Positions 51,641 to 60,994 are shown, counted from the stretch's first letter. The stretch: DNA of 64,000 nucleotides from an uncultured Tenacibaculum sp. (GCA_947497895.1 CANMIL010000001.1:372001-436000); one strand, 5' to 3'. Made by a program: numbers and translations. Notes: generated by a model not told the origin, from the sequence alone.

Positions 51641-51838
51641 ATGAAAGACACCAATCACTTACCTATTGATAAATCGTTAAAGAAACATTTGAACGGTCAA
51701 CTGAAATCTTTTAGAAAATATAGATTTTCAGAAGGAGTTGTTACAGTTACAGCAACTGGCAAGAAAAAGAAGGCTTTTCTTGACATATTATTCGATGAAC
51801 ATGATAGTTTAGGTGATATGATGAAAGCTTTATTCTAA
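51641..51838 (+). CDS. Hypothetical 65-aa protein in Roadblock/PAS cluster
   Basis: ORF spaced 10 nt after the previous gene; basic, no family recognised. Confidence 0.6.
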   Translation: MKDTNHLPIDKSLKKHLNGQLKSFRKYRFSEGVVTVTATGKKKKAFLDILFDEHDSLGDMMKALF

Positions 51839-52020
51839 AAAAAAGGAATACAGATTATAAAATATAAAAAAAAGAAAAACTTAATTCTTTCAATTATAAA
51901 ACTTGGGTAAAAAATATTGCTTAAGTATATGATGGCGAAGATACTTTCTGATAAAAAAGGTTTTCCCCTTGATAACATACTATACAAACAATGTTTAAAC
52001 CCCTTTAATCAATTAAAATT

Positions 52021-52563
52021 ATGAGTAACAACAGACCAACCCCTACTAACGAAGAAATTGCTTGGGACAAAACGAAAGTTATTAAAAGTAAAACTGATGA
52101 AGTAGGTACTATAACTTATGTTAATAATGTTTTCATAGAAGCTAGTGAATACACTAAAGATGAGCTTATCGGTCAACCGCATAACATTTTAAGACACCCA
52201 GACATGCCTAAGGTTATTTTTAAAACCTTATGGGATCACTTAAAAGCTGGAAACAACTTTAACGCAGTAGTTAAAAATCTTACAAAAACAGGTAAATATT
52301 ATTGGATTGTTACCAACTTCGATATTTTCAAGGATCCTTCTGGTACACCTACAGCTTTTTTGGGAGCTAGAAGTTTTGTTCCGGATGCTGTAGTAGATGT
52401 GATTGCTCCTCTATATGCGAAATTATTAGAACTTGAAGCTAGCGGTGGTATTGATGCCAGTGAAAAACACCTGAACGAATTTGTTGCAGACAAAGGTGGA
52501 GATTATGTTTCTTTCATTAAACAAATAATATCAGATAATGGAGTTGACACAAGCTCTTGGTAG
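52021..52563 (+). CDS. Free-standing Aer-like PAS domain protein
   Basis: TYVNNVFIEASEYTKDELIGQPHNILRHPDMPKVIFKTLWDHLKAGNNFNAVVKNLTKTGKYYWIVTNF; no transmembrane or MCP domain. Confidence 0.9.
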   Translation: MSNNRPTPTNEEIAWDKTKVIKSKTDEVGTITYVNNVFIEASEYTKDELIGQPHNILRHPDMPKVIFKTLWDHLKAGNNFNAVVKNLTKTGKYYWIVTNFDIFKDPSGTPTAFLGARSFVPDAVVDVIAPLYAKLLELEASGGIDASEKHLNEFVADKGGDYVSFIKQIISDNGVDTSSW

Positions 52564-52603
52564 AAAGCATTAAAATTCGTTAAATAAAAAATTTTTAAAT
52601 ATT

Positions 52604-52978
52604 ATGAACCTAGAAGACATAAAAAAATATTCGCAAACAATAAGTAATCAATTAAGCGGACTAATCTCCATTACTGTTATTTCAGCTGAAGATGGAATGG
52701 TGGTAGATTACTTCAGTAGCAATGAAGATGTAGATAACCAGTTAGCTGCTTCGTTCCAAGTTGAGGTATTAAGACAGATTACCAGAGGGTTGAACTATAT
52801 TGATGATTTAGAAAATAAAGAAATCCAAAACTTAATGGTTACTTTAGAGGACCAAACACATTTTGCTTTCTTATCTGATTCTAAAGATTTAATTGTTCAC
52901 ATTATTGCAAACAATAAAGAAACAAACGTTGGAATGGTTAACTTATTCCACAAAAAGAACAAGCAATTATTAGATTAA
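52604..52978 (+). CDS. Roadblock/LC7-like small protein
   Basis: SNQLSGLISITVISAEDGMVVDYFSSNEDVDNQLAASFQVEVLRQI...HIIANNKETNVGMVNLF; resembles the 51259 product. Confidence 0.65.
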   Translation: MNLEDIKKYSQTISNQLSGLISITVISAEDGMVVDYFSSNEDVDNQLAASFQVEVLRQITRGLNYIDDLENKEIQNLMVTLEDQTHFAFLSDSKDLIVHIIANNKETNVGMVNLFHKKNKQLLD

Positions 52979-53018
52979 ACTATTCAGTTTTATTTCTAAT
53001 AAATAATATATGATTATG

Positions 53019-53047
53019 AAACCTCCTAATATTTATATGGAGGTTTT
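53019..53047 (+). terminator. Terminator-like hairpin after third Roadblock-like gene
   Basis: aaacctcc / ggaggttt stem followed by TTTT. Confidence 0.6.
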
Positions 53048-53106
53048 ATCTTTATGTAAAAAATGATTAAGATAGCTCCTTAATCATTTGAACTACCTAT
53101 TAAAAA

Positions 53107-53139
53107 CAAAAAGCAATGATAAATTATCATTGCTTTTTG
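53107..53139. terminator. Bidirectional terminator between the convergent Roadblock and PAS genes
   Basis: caaaaagcaatgataa / ttatcattgctttttg near-perfect palindrome with A/T tracts. Confidence 0.8.
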
Positions 53140-53161
53140 CTTGTTATTTTAATACATCATC

Positions 53162-53776
53162 CTATTCTAAACCAAATACCCATTTAAAAAAGGAACCTTT
53201 CTTTTTTTCACGAGTTCCTCCCTCTGTTCCTACCATATCACTATCAAGTACTAAGTCTTCAATATACTTATTGTAATCAGTATCTTTAGAATCAAAGAAA
53301 CCTTTGAAAAACTTTTCAGACGCCTCTAAACCCGATTCTTTTTCTATCTCTACTAATTTTTTATAAAAAGGAATCATTTCATCTACTGCCTTTCTAGGTG
53401 CAGGCTTTCGTATACCTTTATATCCTGTAATATTTCCTTTGCTATCTTCCTTCACCACAAAATCCGTAATAACCCAATAGTATCTTCCGGTTTTAGCTAA
53501 GTTTTTAACCACTGCAATAATATTCTGTTTCGATTGAATGCGATTCCACATCATTTGAAAAATAACACGCGGCATATCCGGGTGTCTCACAATATTGTGA
53601 CCAGCACCTACCAATTCAAACTCCTCATAACCACTCGACTCAACAAATGCTTCGTTACAATATTCAATTACCCCCCGTTTATCTGTTATGCTGATAAGTA
53701 CATCATCTTTATCTAAAACGATTTCCCTATCTACTGGTTTTGGCGGAGTAATTCTTGGTTTTCTTTCTAAACTCAT
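53162..53776 (-). CDS. Free-standing Aer-like PAS domain protein (paralogue of 52021..52563)
   Basis: EYCNEAFVESSGYEEFELVGAGHNIVRHPDMPRVIFQMMWNRIQSKQNIIAVVKNLAKTGRYYWVITDF; same C-terminal helical tail. Confidence 0.9.
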   Translation of the reverse strand: MSLERKPRITPPKPVDREIVLDKDDVLISITDKRGVIEYCNEAFVESSGYEEFELVGAGHNIVRHPDMPRVIFQMMWNRIQSKQNIIAVVKNLAKTGRYYWVITDFVVKEDSKGNITGYKGIRKPAPRKAVDEMIPFYKKLVEIEKESGLEASEKFFKGFFDSKDTDYNKYIEDLVLDSDMVGTEGGTREKKKGSFFKWVFGLE

Positions 53777-54110
53777 AATTTTGATTAAAACTATTTATAT
53801 TAAACTTAAACTTTATTCCTTTTTTGGGAGAATCAATGCGTAAGAATTGTCATTTGACATTCTTCCAACCATTAAACAAAATGCCTAATTACTACAATTC
53901 CTAATTATAGCTAGAACTGTAAATAATAACACTTCTTAGTTTAAATTCGATGATAAGGAGGGGAATTAATAAAGTTACTTTTAGTAAGTAGTTTTAGTCT
54001 GGTTAAAGGTCAAATATATATATTTTTTTGATATATCCTTACTGTAATGATTCTAAATTAATTGTTTCATTTTCATTTAAAAACGAGTTCTCAATATGTA
54101 ATTGTTTTTA

Positions 54111-55601
54111 TCAAATTTTGTCTTGTTCTAAAAATGTAAAAATCTGCTTCATCTTTTCTATTAATTGGTATATTTCTTCTTTAGTATAACTAGCAAACCC
54201 CATTCTAATAGCATTGTGTTTTTTGTTTGCCATATCATAACGTTTCCAATCTCCAATTGAAAAGTTATGTTTTTCTCCTTCTCTTTTTACTTTTTCCCAA
54301 GTATACCTATTATTTAACTTTACCCAAATAGCCATTCCTCCTTTAGGAATATCAAAAGAAAAATAATTTGAAAGCTCACTTGAAAGCAAACTACAGAACA
54401 AATTTCTTCGTTCTTCATAAATTTTTAAAATTTTTCTAATATGCCTATCTAGATCTCCTGACTTAATGAATTCAGCAAAAGTTAATTCAAGTATGGCATC
54501 TCCTTGTCTATCAACATAACCTCTATATTTCGACGCTTCTCTTACAAAAGCCTCCGAACCGATTAAATATCCTATTCTAAACACTGGAGCTACTGTTTTA
54601 CATACTGATCCTATATATACCACATTCTTTCTTTCATCATGACTAGCTAAAGGCAAAATAGGCGCATGATTGTAGTTAAAATCGTAATCATAATCGTCCT
54701 CAATAATAGCGAAACGATATCTTCGAGCTAAATTCAATAAATGAATCCTTCTTTCGGCGGATAAAGTAACTGTGGTAGGGTGATGATGATGTGAGGTAAT
54801 ATAAACGGCTTTTATTGCTGATGTTTTACATATTTTTTCAATTTGGGAAGTAACAATTCCCTCAGAATCCACCTCTACTCTTTTTAACATTGCACGAGTT
54901 TGCATAAACGTGATATCCGCTGAAGAGTAGTTTGTCATTCCAACAACTATTGTATCACTTTCCTTCAATAATAGTTGAGCACTCAGCCAAATCCCCATTT
55001 GACTTCCTCTTGTTATCAATAGGTTATCCTTTGTGATTTTTAAACCTCTTGAAGAATTTAAGTACTCTACCAATACTTCTCTTAATCTTTCGTTTCCATA
55101 CGTAGAGCCATATGAAATATCTTTAAAAATATTTTTTCTCGCCGATATACGTCGATAAATCCTTCCCAGTTCAACTGTTGGAGCCAACCTTGTATCTGAA
55201 ACTCCATCATTTATTTTAATCCATCCCTCATCATTAATACTTTTCTTTTCTGTTAATAAAGGGTCTTTATAAAAAGTAAAATCAGCCCCAACGATATCAT
55301 TATTTTCTTCCATTGAACTGATAAATTCTTGTTGATTCAAAATAGGGAGATCTTCTTTCACAAAAGTTCCTTTCTTTGGTACACTTATCACCCACCCTTG
55401 CTCTTCTAATTCTTCATAGCACGCCACTACAGTTTTTCTATGCACATTCAACAAGCTACTTAACGACCTGGTACCTAAAAGCTTTGTTCCACTTGGCAAT
55501 CTTCCTTCGCTTATATGCACAATAAACTGATTTGCCAATTGTAAATACAAGGGTTGATTCGTATTCTTTTTAAGTGTAAAACTAGTTTTATACGGAAACA
55601 T
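54111..55601 (-). CDS. MocR-family regulator (GntR HTH plus class I aminotransferase domain)
   Basis: QPLYLQLANQFIVHISEGRLPSGTKLLGTRSLSSLLNVHRKTVVACYEELEEQGWV; TSHHHHPTTVTLSAERR; IIEDDYDYDFNY. Confidence 0.94.
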   Translation of the reverse strand: MFPYKTSFTLKKNTNQPLYLQLANQFIVHISEGRLPSGTKLLGTRSLSSLLNVHRKTVVACYEELEEQGWVISVPKKGTFVKEDLPILNQQEFISSMEENNDIVGADFTFYKDPLLTEKKSINDEGWIKINDGVSDTRLAPTVELGRIYRRISARKNIFKDISYGSTYGNERLREVLVEYLNSSRGLKITKDNLLITRGSQMGIWLSAQLLLKESDTIVVGMTNYSSADITFMQTRAMLKRVEVDSEGIVTSQIEKICKTSAIKAVYITSHHHHPTTVTLSAERRIHLLNLARRYRFAIIEDDYDYDFNYNHAPILPLASHDERKNVVYIGSVCKTVAPVFRIGYLIGSEAFVREASKYRGYVDRQGDAILELTFAEFIKSGDLDRHIRKILKIYEERRNLFCSLLSSELSNYFSFDIPKGGMAIWVKLNNRYTWEKVKREGEKHNFSIGDWKRYDMANKKHNAIRMGFASYTKEEIYQLIEKMKQIFTFLEQDKI

Positions 55602-55644
55602 CTGGACTACTTAATTTATTAATTCTGGACTAAAATAATAGTCC
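55602..55644. promoter_or_regulatory. Candidate MocR operator: CTGGACTA direct repeats (55602, 55625) plus inverted tagtcc (55639)
   Basis: Immediately upstream of the divergently transcribed mocR gene; repeats 23 bp apart. Confidence 0.6.
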
Positions 55645-55700
55645 TTAAATATAGTATTTTTGTCTACGAACTTGAATTAATAATTATTTTTTTACTAACC

Positions 55701-56177
55701 ATGTCTAAACAACACAATTACAAAGCAACTATTAAATGGACTGGAAATAATGGAACGGGTACCTCTGGATATAGGGATTATGAGCGTAGTCACGAAATTA
55801 TTATTGAAAACAAACCTATAATATCAGCATCCTCAGATCCGAGTTTTAGAGGAGATAAAACCAAACACAATCCTGAAGATATGCTCGTTTCTTCTGTTTC
55901 TACCTGTCATATGCTATGGTATCTTCATTTATGCTCAGAGGCTGGTGTTATCGTTATTGAATATGTAGATAATGTGAAAGGTACCATGATTGAAACCAGT
56001 AATGGGGGTGGAAAATTTACTGAAATAGTATTACAACCTATGGTCGTTGTTCAAAACGCCTCTATGGTTGAGAAAGCCAATAAACTGCACCATAGAGCGA
56101 ATGAGCTATGTTATATTGCAAACTCTCTTAATTTCCCAGTTAGTCATATTCCAAAAACAAGCTATATAGAAAATTAA
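55701..56177 (+). CDS. OsmC-family peroxiredoxin-like protein
   Basis: NPEDMLVSSVSTCHMLWYLHLCSEAGVIV. Confidence 0.92.
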   Translation: MSKQHNYKATIKWTGNNGTGTSGYRDYERSHEIIIENKPIISASSDPSFRGDKTKHNPEDMLVSSVSTCHMLWYLHLCSEAGVIVIEYVDNVKGTMIETSNGGGKFTEIVLQPMVVVQNASMVEKANKLHHRANELCYIANSLNFPVSHIPKTSYIEN

Positions 56178-56178
56178 C

Positions 56179-56694
56179 ATGTTAGAAATAAAATTAGCCA
56201 ACCAATCAAATGCCGAACTTATCGCCTTATTAGGAAGAATAACCTACTCTGAATCTCACGGTCATTTTATAGAAAATCAGCAAGACTTATTTGATTACAA
56301 TACTGTGGCTTTCTCTATTGAAAAAGTTGCGAAGGATTTGGAAGATACTAATAACATCTACTTCATTCTTTATTACAATTCTTTTCCAGCTGGATACGCC
56401 AAGATTGTTTTAAACGCAAAAAATGAAAATGTTAGCTCAAACAACTGTTGTAGATTGGAGAGAATATATATTCTAAATGAATTTATTCCTTTAAAACTTG
56501 GTCAACAAACCTTAGATGTTATGCTTAACAAAGCTAAAGAGCTGAAATTCGATACTGTTTGGTTAACAACTTATATAAAAAATTATCGAGCGATTAAATT
56601 TTATCAAAAAAATGAGTTCTTAGAAGTCGGAAATTATTCATTTCGAGTTGGAGAGACAGACTATGACAACTTCGTTTTTTCTAAATCTTTATAA
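56179..56694 (+). CDS. GNAT-family N-acetyltransferase
   Basis: CRLERIYILNEFIPLKLGQQTLDVMLNKAKELKFDTVWLTTYIKNYRAIKFYQKNEF. Confidence 0.9.
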   Translation: MLEIKLANQSNAELIALLGRITYSESHGHFIENQQDLFDYNTVAFSIEKVAKDLEDTNNIYFILYYNSFPAGYAKIVLNAKNENVSSNNCCRLERIYILNEFIPLKLGQQTLDVMLNKAKELKFDTVWLTTYIKNYRAIKFYQKNEFLEVGNYSFRVGETDYDNFVFSKSL

Positions 56695-56705
56695 ATTAAA
56701 TAGAA

Positions 56706-57365
56706 ATGAAAGAGTATTCTAAATCAAAGTTAAACAGAGTAAAAAGAGGTGCAAATAGAGCTGTGTACGATCAAGAAGAAATCAATAAAATTATTGATGC
56801 AGGGTTTCTTGGCTATGTCAGTTATACTTATGACGGCGTACCTATTAGCATTCCAATGGCTTATGGAAGAATTGGTGATAAAATTTATTTACATGGATCA
56901 AATGGGAACAGAATGTTACAATCATTACTTTCATTAGAAACAGTGAGCATCACCATTACCCATTTGGATGGATTAGTCCTTGCTCGTTCAGGATTTCATC
57001 ATTCCGTAAACTATCGTTCAGCTACTATTTTTGGAACTCCGAAAAAAATAGAGGACGATAAACAAAAAGAAATTGCCTTAAAATGCGTCCTCGATTATAT
57101 GATTCCTGGAAGGTGGGACAGCTTACGAGAAATGAATCAAAAAGAGCTTAATCAAACTTTAGTAATTGAAATTTCAATTGATACCGCATCTGCCAAAGTT
57201 AGAAATGTAGGTGCTATTGACGAACCTGAAGATGAAACATTACCAATTTGGGCAGGAATTGTTCCTATAGTTCAAAAGGCGGAAGCCCCCATCTCAGATG
57301 AAAAATTGGCTCAAAATATTACCATTCCAACACATGTTACTGAGTACTACGAAAAGCATAAATAA
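56706..57365 (+). CDS. Pyridoxamine 5'-phosphate oxidase-family protein
   Basis: GFLGYVSYTYDGVPISIPMAYGRIGDKIYLHGSNGNRML. Confidence 0.88.
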   Translation: MKEYSKSKLNRVKRGANRAVYDQEEINKIIDAGFLGYVSYTYDGVPISIPMAYGRIGDKIYLHGSNGNRMLQSLLSLETVSITITHLDGLVLARSGFHHSVNYRSATIFGTPKKIEDDKQKEIALKCVLDYMIPGRWDSLREMNQKELNQTLVIEISIDTASAKVRNVGAIDEPEDETLPIWAGIVPIVQKAEAPISDEKLAQNITIPTHVTEYYEKHK

Positions 57366-57401
57366 TTTGGTAACTTAGCTATTAAATTTATTTTAGTTAA
57401 G

Positions 57402-58088
57402 ATGAAGAAACTATTGAAAATTGTAGGGCTTCTACTATTAATTATCGCAGTTGCTTTGGGTATTTATATCTACAGTAAAAATGAACCAATTCCAGAAGGT
57501 GAAGAAGGAATAAAAGCAGACGAATTAGCTCAAAAAATGCTAACATCTCTGAACTATGAAGCTTATAAAGCAACTCGCTTTATTGAATGGAGTTTTAGAG
57601 GAAAACATTTTTATAAATGGGATAAAGAATTGGATACAGTATCCGTTATGTGGGATGATAAACGAGTTTCTTTACATACAAAAAATCCAGAAAGTAGTAT
57701 TGTTTTCGTAAAAAATGAGAAAACTAATGCTCCTGAAATACTTCAAAAAGCTATCGATTATTTTAATAACGATAGCTTTTGGCTAGTTGCTCCCTATAAA
57801 GTTTTTGAAAAAGGTATAAAACGAAGCCATGTTAATTATGAAAATAAGGATGCATTGCTTATCACTTATACCACAGGAGGTTCCACTCCAGGAGATTCTT
57901 ATTTATGGATTCTAGACGAAGACGGGAAACCTGTTTCTTATAAAATGTGGGTATCAATTATACCAGTTGGTGGTATGGATGCTACATGGAATGACTGGAC
58001 TACTTGTGAATCGGGAGCCCTACTCCCATCAAAACATGAACTTTCTATTGGTACTCTTGATATGGGAAATGTAAAAGGTTATAATTAA
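57402..58088 (+). CDS. Hypothetical protein with N-terminal TM/signal segment
   Basis: LLKIVGLLLLIIAVALGIYIY followed by soluble domain with several Trp. Confidence 0.75.
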   Translation: MKKLLKIVGLLLLIIAVALGIYIYSKNEPIPEGEEGIKADELAQKMLTSLNYEAYKATRFIEWSFRGKHFYKWDKELDTVSVMWDDKRVSLHTKNPESSIVFVKNEKTNAPEILQKAIDYFNNDSFWLVAPYKVFEKGIKRSHVNYENKDALLITYTTGGSTPGDSYLWILDEDGKPVSYKMWVSIIPVGGMDATWNDWTTCESGALLPSKHELSIGTLDMGNVKGYN

Positions 58089-58100
58089 ACTAAAATTGCT

Positions 58101-58288
58101 ATGGAAAAGAAAGATTAACAAAACTTCCGATAACATTTCATGGTGTCGATCAGGATACTATAACTGACATCCTTTCAAAAATAATTAAAGGCGGTCTTTG
58201 TACATTCGATATTCTTGAACAAGAATCTAACAGTTTTAAAAATTATGTAGACAACGCTTCGATGGAGGATTTAAAAACTGTTTGGTAA
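58101..58288 (+). pseudogene. Small gene apparently broken by a single frameshift
   Basis: ATG GAA AAG AAA then, after a frame change, RLTKLPITFHGVDQDTITDILSKIIKGGLCTFDILEQESNSFKNYVDNASMEDLKTVW*; no in-frame start for the long segment. Confidence 0.45.
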
Positions 58289-58318
58289 AGAATGATTTGT
58301 TTTATTTTGGATACTCTT

Positions 58319-59644
58319 TTAAATTCTAGGTTCCAAATAAAACTTATATCTTAACTCTACAACTCCTCTTTCAACAATCAAACTAATTTTTTTATTGGGC
58401 TTTGCTTGAAACAATGCTGTAATGGACTCTAACGTGTATTCATGTCCGAACTTACCATTAATTCTTTTTATGATATCTCCTGGCTCTATTCCTGCGATAT
58501 CTGCTGGAGAACCTTTAACTACACTTTCCACTCTAAAAGAAGGTTTAAATTTGTAGGCATAACTTGTAACAAATGAAATCACATTTCCTGAGGTATCATC
58601 AGTTGTAAAGCTCGTTCGGGCCTTTAATGCATTTTTCTCTTTTACCAGTTCTAAACCATTGTAAACTACATGTAGCCCACTCATATTGTAATGAAAACCT
58701 TTCTTCAATGAACTAGATTTTTTTAACGTTAGTTTTTTATTCGGATAGTCAATCCAAACCTTAAATCGTTTTAATATACCTCCACCTATACTTCCATTAC
58801 GCTTTTTAAATTTTCTAGCATTTAACGTTGATATAGTGTCCAAAAATGAAGCTGTTGGTTTTTCAAGTACGTACTTACCTATTTTTACTTCTTTTACTCT
58901 ACTTCTTTTACCATAAATAGTTCCACTTAATCCTTCTCCCAAAATATCAATAAAATACTTTTCAGGTGTTGCAATGTTTTTATCCGTTCCTTCAAACATC
59001 CAAATAGCATCACTTCCTCCAGAGTCTATAAGCATGGTAACAGGAATATCCTTTCTATTATCATCAGTACTAACGGAGATATTCACAAATGGCTTGTTTT
59101 TATAAGACTCTAAGTCAAGTACCTCACAGGAGCCACACCTGGGTTGTTCATATGTTTCGGGTTTATATAGTGTTAATGTCTTGGTATTGTAATTAACCCT
59201 TGCAATCACATCCTTAAGCAAATCATGGCCAATAATTCCATGAATAGTCGTTCCCATTTTGGAAGAGAGTTTAAATGTATCGTCCAAAATCACAAAAATT
59301 TCTTGGCTAAAACCTAATATGTTTTTAATCCGAATTTCATTGTTTTTTGAACGGATCGCCTCTACTGGTTTTCCCGACCCAAGACCACGGATAAAAACCT
59401 TCTCCGTGTTTTTAAGAGTTAAACTATCTTTTTTGCTTAAATTAAAAAGTATCGACTTTCTAACTCCTGTATCTAAAATAAACGAAAGCTCCTTTCCATT
59501 TATACTTAACGGAAAGACTATTAAATTGTTAATTAAACGAAATTGAACGACTTCTTTTTCTGATTTTTTTATAAATTGGAATTTAGACTGCGCTTTAATC
59601 ACTGAAATTGAGAACAGTAAGAGTAAAAGTATTTTTTTATTCAA
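58319..59644 (-). CDS. Retropepsin-like aspartyl protease with C-terminal PDZ domain
   Basis: Two D-T/S-G motifs (FILDTGVRKSILF, MLIDSGGSDAIW); VVKGSPADIAGIEPGDIIKRING PDZ. Confidence 0.9.
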   Translation of the reverse strand: MNKKILLLLLFSISVIKAQSKFQFIKKSEKEVVQFRLINNLIVFPLSINGKELSFILDTGVRKSILFNLSKKDSLTLKNTEKVFIRGLGSGKPVEAIRSKNNEIRIKNILGFSQEIFVILDDTFKLSSKMGTTIHGIIGHDLLKDVIARVNYNTKTLTLYKPETYEQPRCGSCEVLDLESYKNKPFVNISVSTDDNRKDIPVTMLIDSGGSDAIWMFEGTDKNIATPEKYFIDILGEGLSGTIYGKRSRVKEVKIGKYVLEKPTASFLDTISTLNARKFKKRNGSIGGGILKRFKVWIDYPNKKLTLKKSSSLKKGFHYNMSGLHVVYNGLELVKEKNALKARTSFTTDDTSGNVISFVTSYAYKFKPSFRVESVVKGSPADIAGIEPGDIIKRINGKFGHEYTLESITALFQAKPNKKISLIVERGVVELRYKFYLEPRI

Positions 59645-59799
59645 GGACTAATTTTTAGGGTTTTACTAAATATACAATCATATTTTTATTTGATATAAAA
59701 TTTAGGATATTTTTAACCTTATTTTTTTAATTAAAACGCAGTTATTTTATCAAAATATTTTCGCAAATTTGCCGCATAAACAACTAATTTTTTTGAAAA

Positions 59800-60993
59800 A
59801 TGCCATCTATTTCTAATAAAGGAAATTCAATGCCTCAATCACCAATAAGAAAATTGGTTCCCTATGCTGAGGCTGCAAAAAAAAATGGAACAAAGGTTTA
59901 TCATTTAAATATTGGTCAACCTGATATTAAAACTCCTCAAGTTGCCTTAGATGCTGTGAAAAATAATTCTATTGAAGTATTATCATATGCTCGTTCTGAA
60001 GGATCTGAAATATATAGAACTAAATTAGCTGATTACTACGGGAAAAACGATATTAACGTTGCGGCGAATAATATCATTGCTACTACTGGTGGATCTGAAG
60101 CGTTATTATTTACGATTGGTAGTATTACCGATCCAGGAGATGAAATTATTATTCCTGAGCCTTTTTACGCTAATTACAATGGTTTTTCAACTGCTTCTGG
60201 AGTTAAAGTAGTACCTGTTATTTCGAAAATTGAAAATAACTTCGCATTACCTGCTATTGAAGACTTTGAAAAGTTAATTACCTCAAAAACAAAAGCTATT
60301 TTAATTTGTAACCCTGGAAATCCAACTGGATACCTTTACAGCCAGGAAGAATTAGAAAAGTTAAAGCAAATAGTTGTAAAACACGATTTATTCTTAATTG
60401 CTGACGAGGTGTATCGTGAGTTCACTTATGATGGTGAAAAGCATAATTCTGTAATGTCTTTAGACGGATTAGATCAACACACCATTATGATTGACTCTGT
60501 TTCAAAGCGTTATAGCATGTGTGGAGCTAGAATCGGTTGTATTGTATCTAGAAACGAAGAGTTTATCAATACAGCACTTAAATTTGCTCAAGCACGTTTA
60601 AGTCCTCCTACGTATGCTTTATTAGCTAGTGAAGCGGCATTAGAAACTCCTCAAATTTATTTTGACGAAGTTATTGAAGAATATCAAGAAAGAAGAAATA
60701 TTTTAATTTCTGAATTACAAAAAATTGAAGGAGTTCGCGTGGCAAATCCAAAAGGTGCATTTTATTGTATCGCTGAATTACCAGTTGAAAACTCTGAAGA
60801 TTTTGCTCAATGGATTTTAGAAAAATTCCATCACAACAATGAAACTCTAATGGTTGCACCTGCAGGTGGTTTCTACTCTACAAAAGGAGAAGGCTTAAAT
60901 CAGGTACGTATCGCTTATGTATTGAACAAAGAAGACTTAACTCGTTGTGTAGAAATACTAAAAGTAGCGTTAGAACAATACAATAATCAATAG
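59800..60993 (+). CDS. Class I/II PLP-dependent aminotransferase (aspartate aminotransferase-like)
   Basis: LNIGQPDIKTP, ICNPGNPTGYLYSQEEL, IADEVYREFTYDG, SVSKRYSMCGARIG. Confidence 0.93.
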   Translation: MPSISNKGNSMPQSPIRKLVPYAEAAKKNGTKVYHLNIGQPDIKTPQVALDAVKNNSIEVLSYARSEGSEIYRTKLADYYGKNDINVAANNIIATTGGSEALLFTIGSITDPGDEIIIPEPFYANYNGFSTASGVKVVPVISKIENNFALPAIEDFEKLITSKTKAILICNPGNPTGYLYSQEELEKLKQIVVKHDLFLIADEVYREFTYDGEKHNSVMSLDGLDQHTIMIDSVSKRYSMCGARIGCIVSRNEEFINTALKFAQARLSPPTYALLASEAALETPQIYFDEVIEEYQERRNILISELQKIEGVRVANPKGAFYCIAELPVENSEDFAQWILEKFHHNNETLMVAPAGGFYSTKGEGLNQVRIAYVLNKEDLTRCVEILKVALEQYNNQ

Positions 60994-60994
60994 T

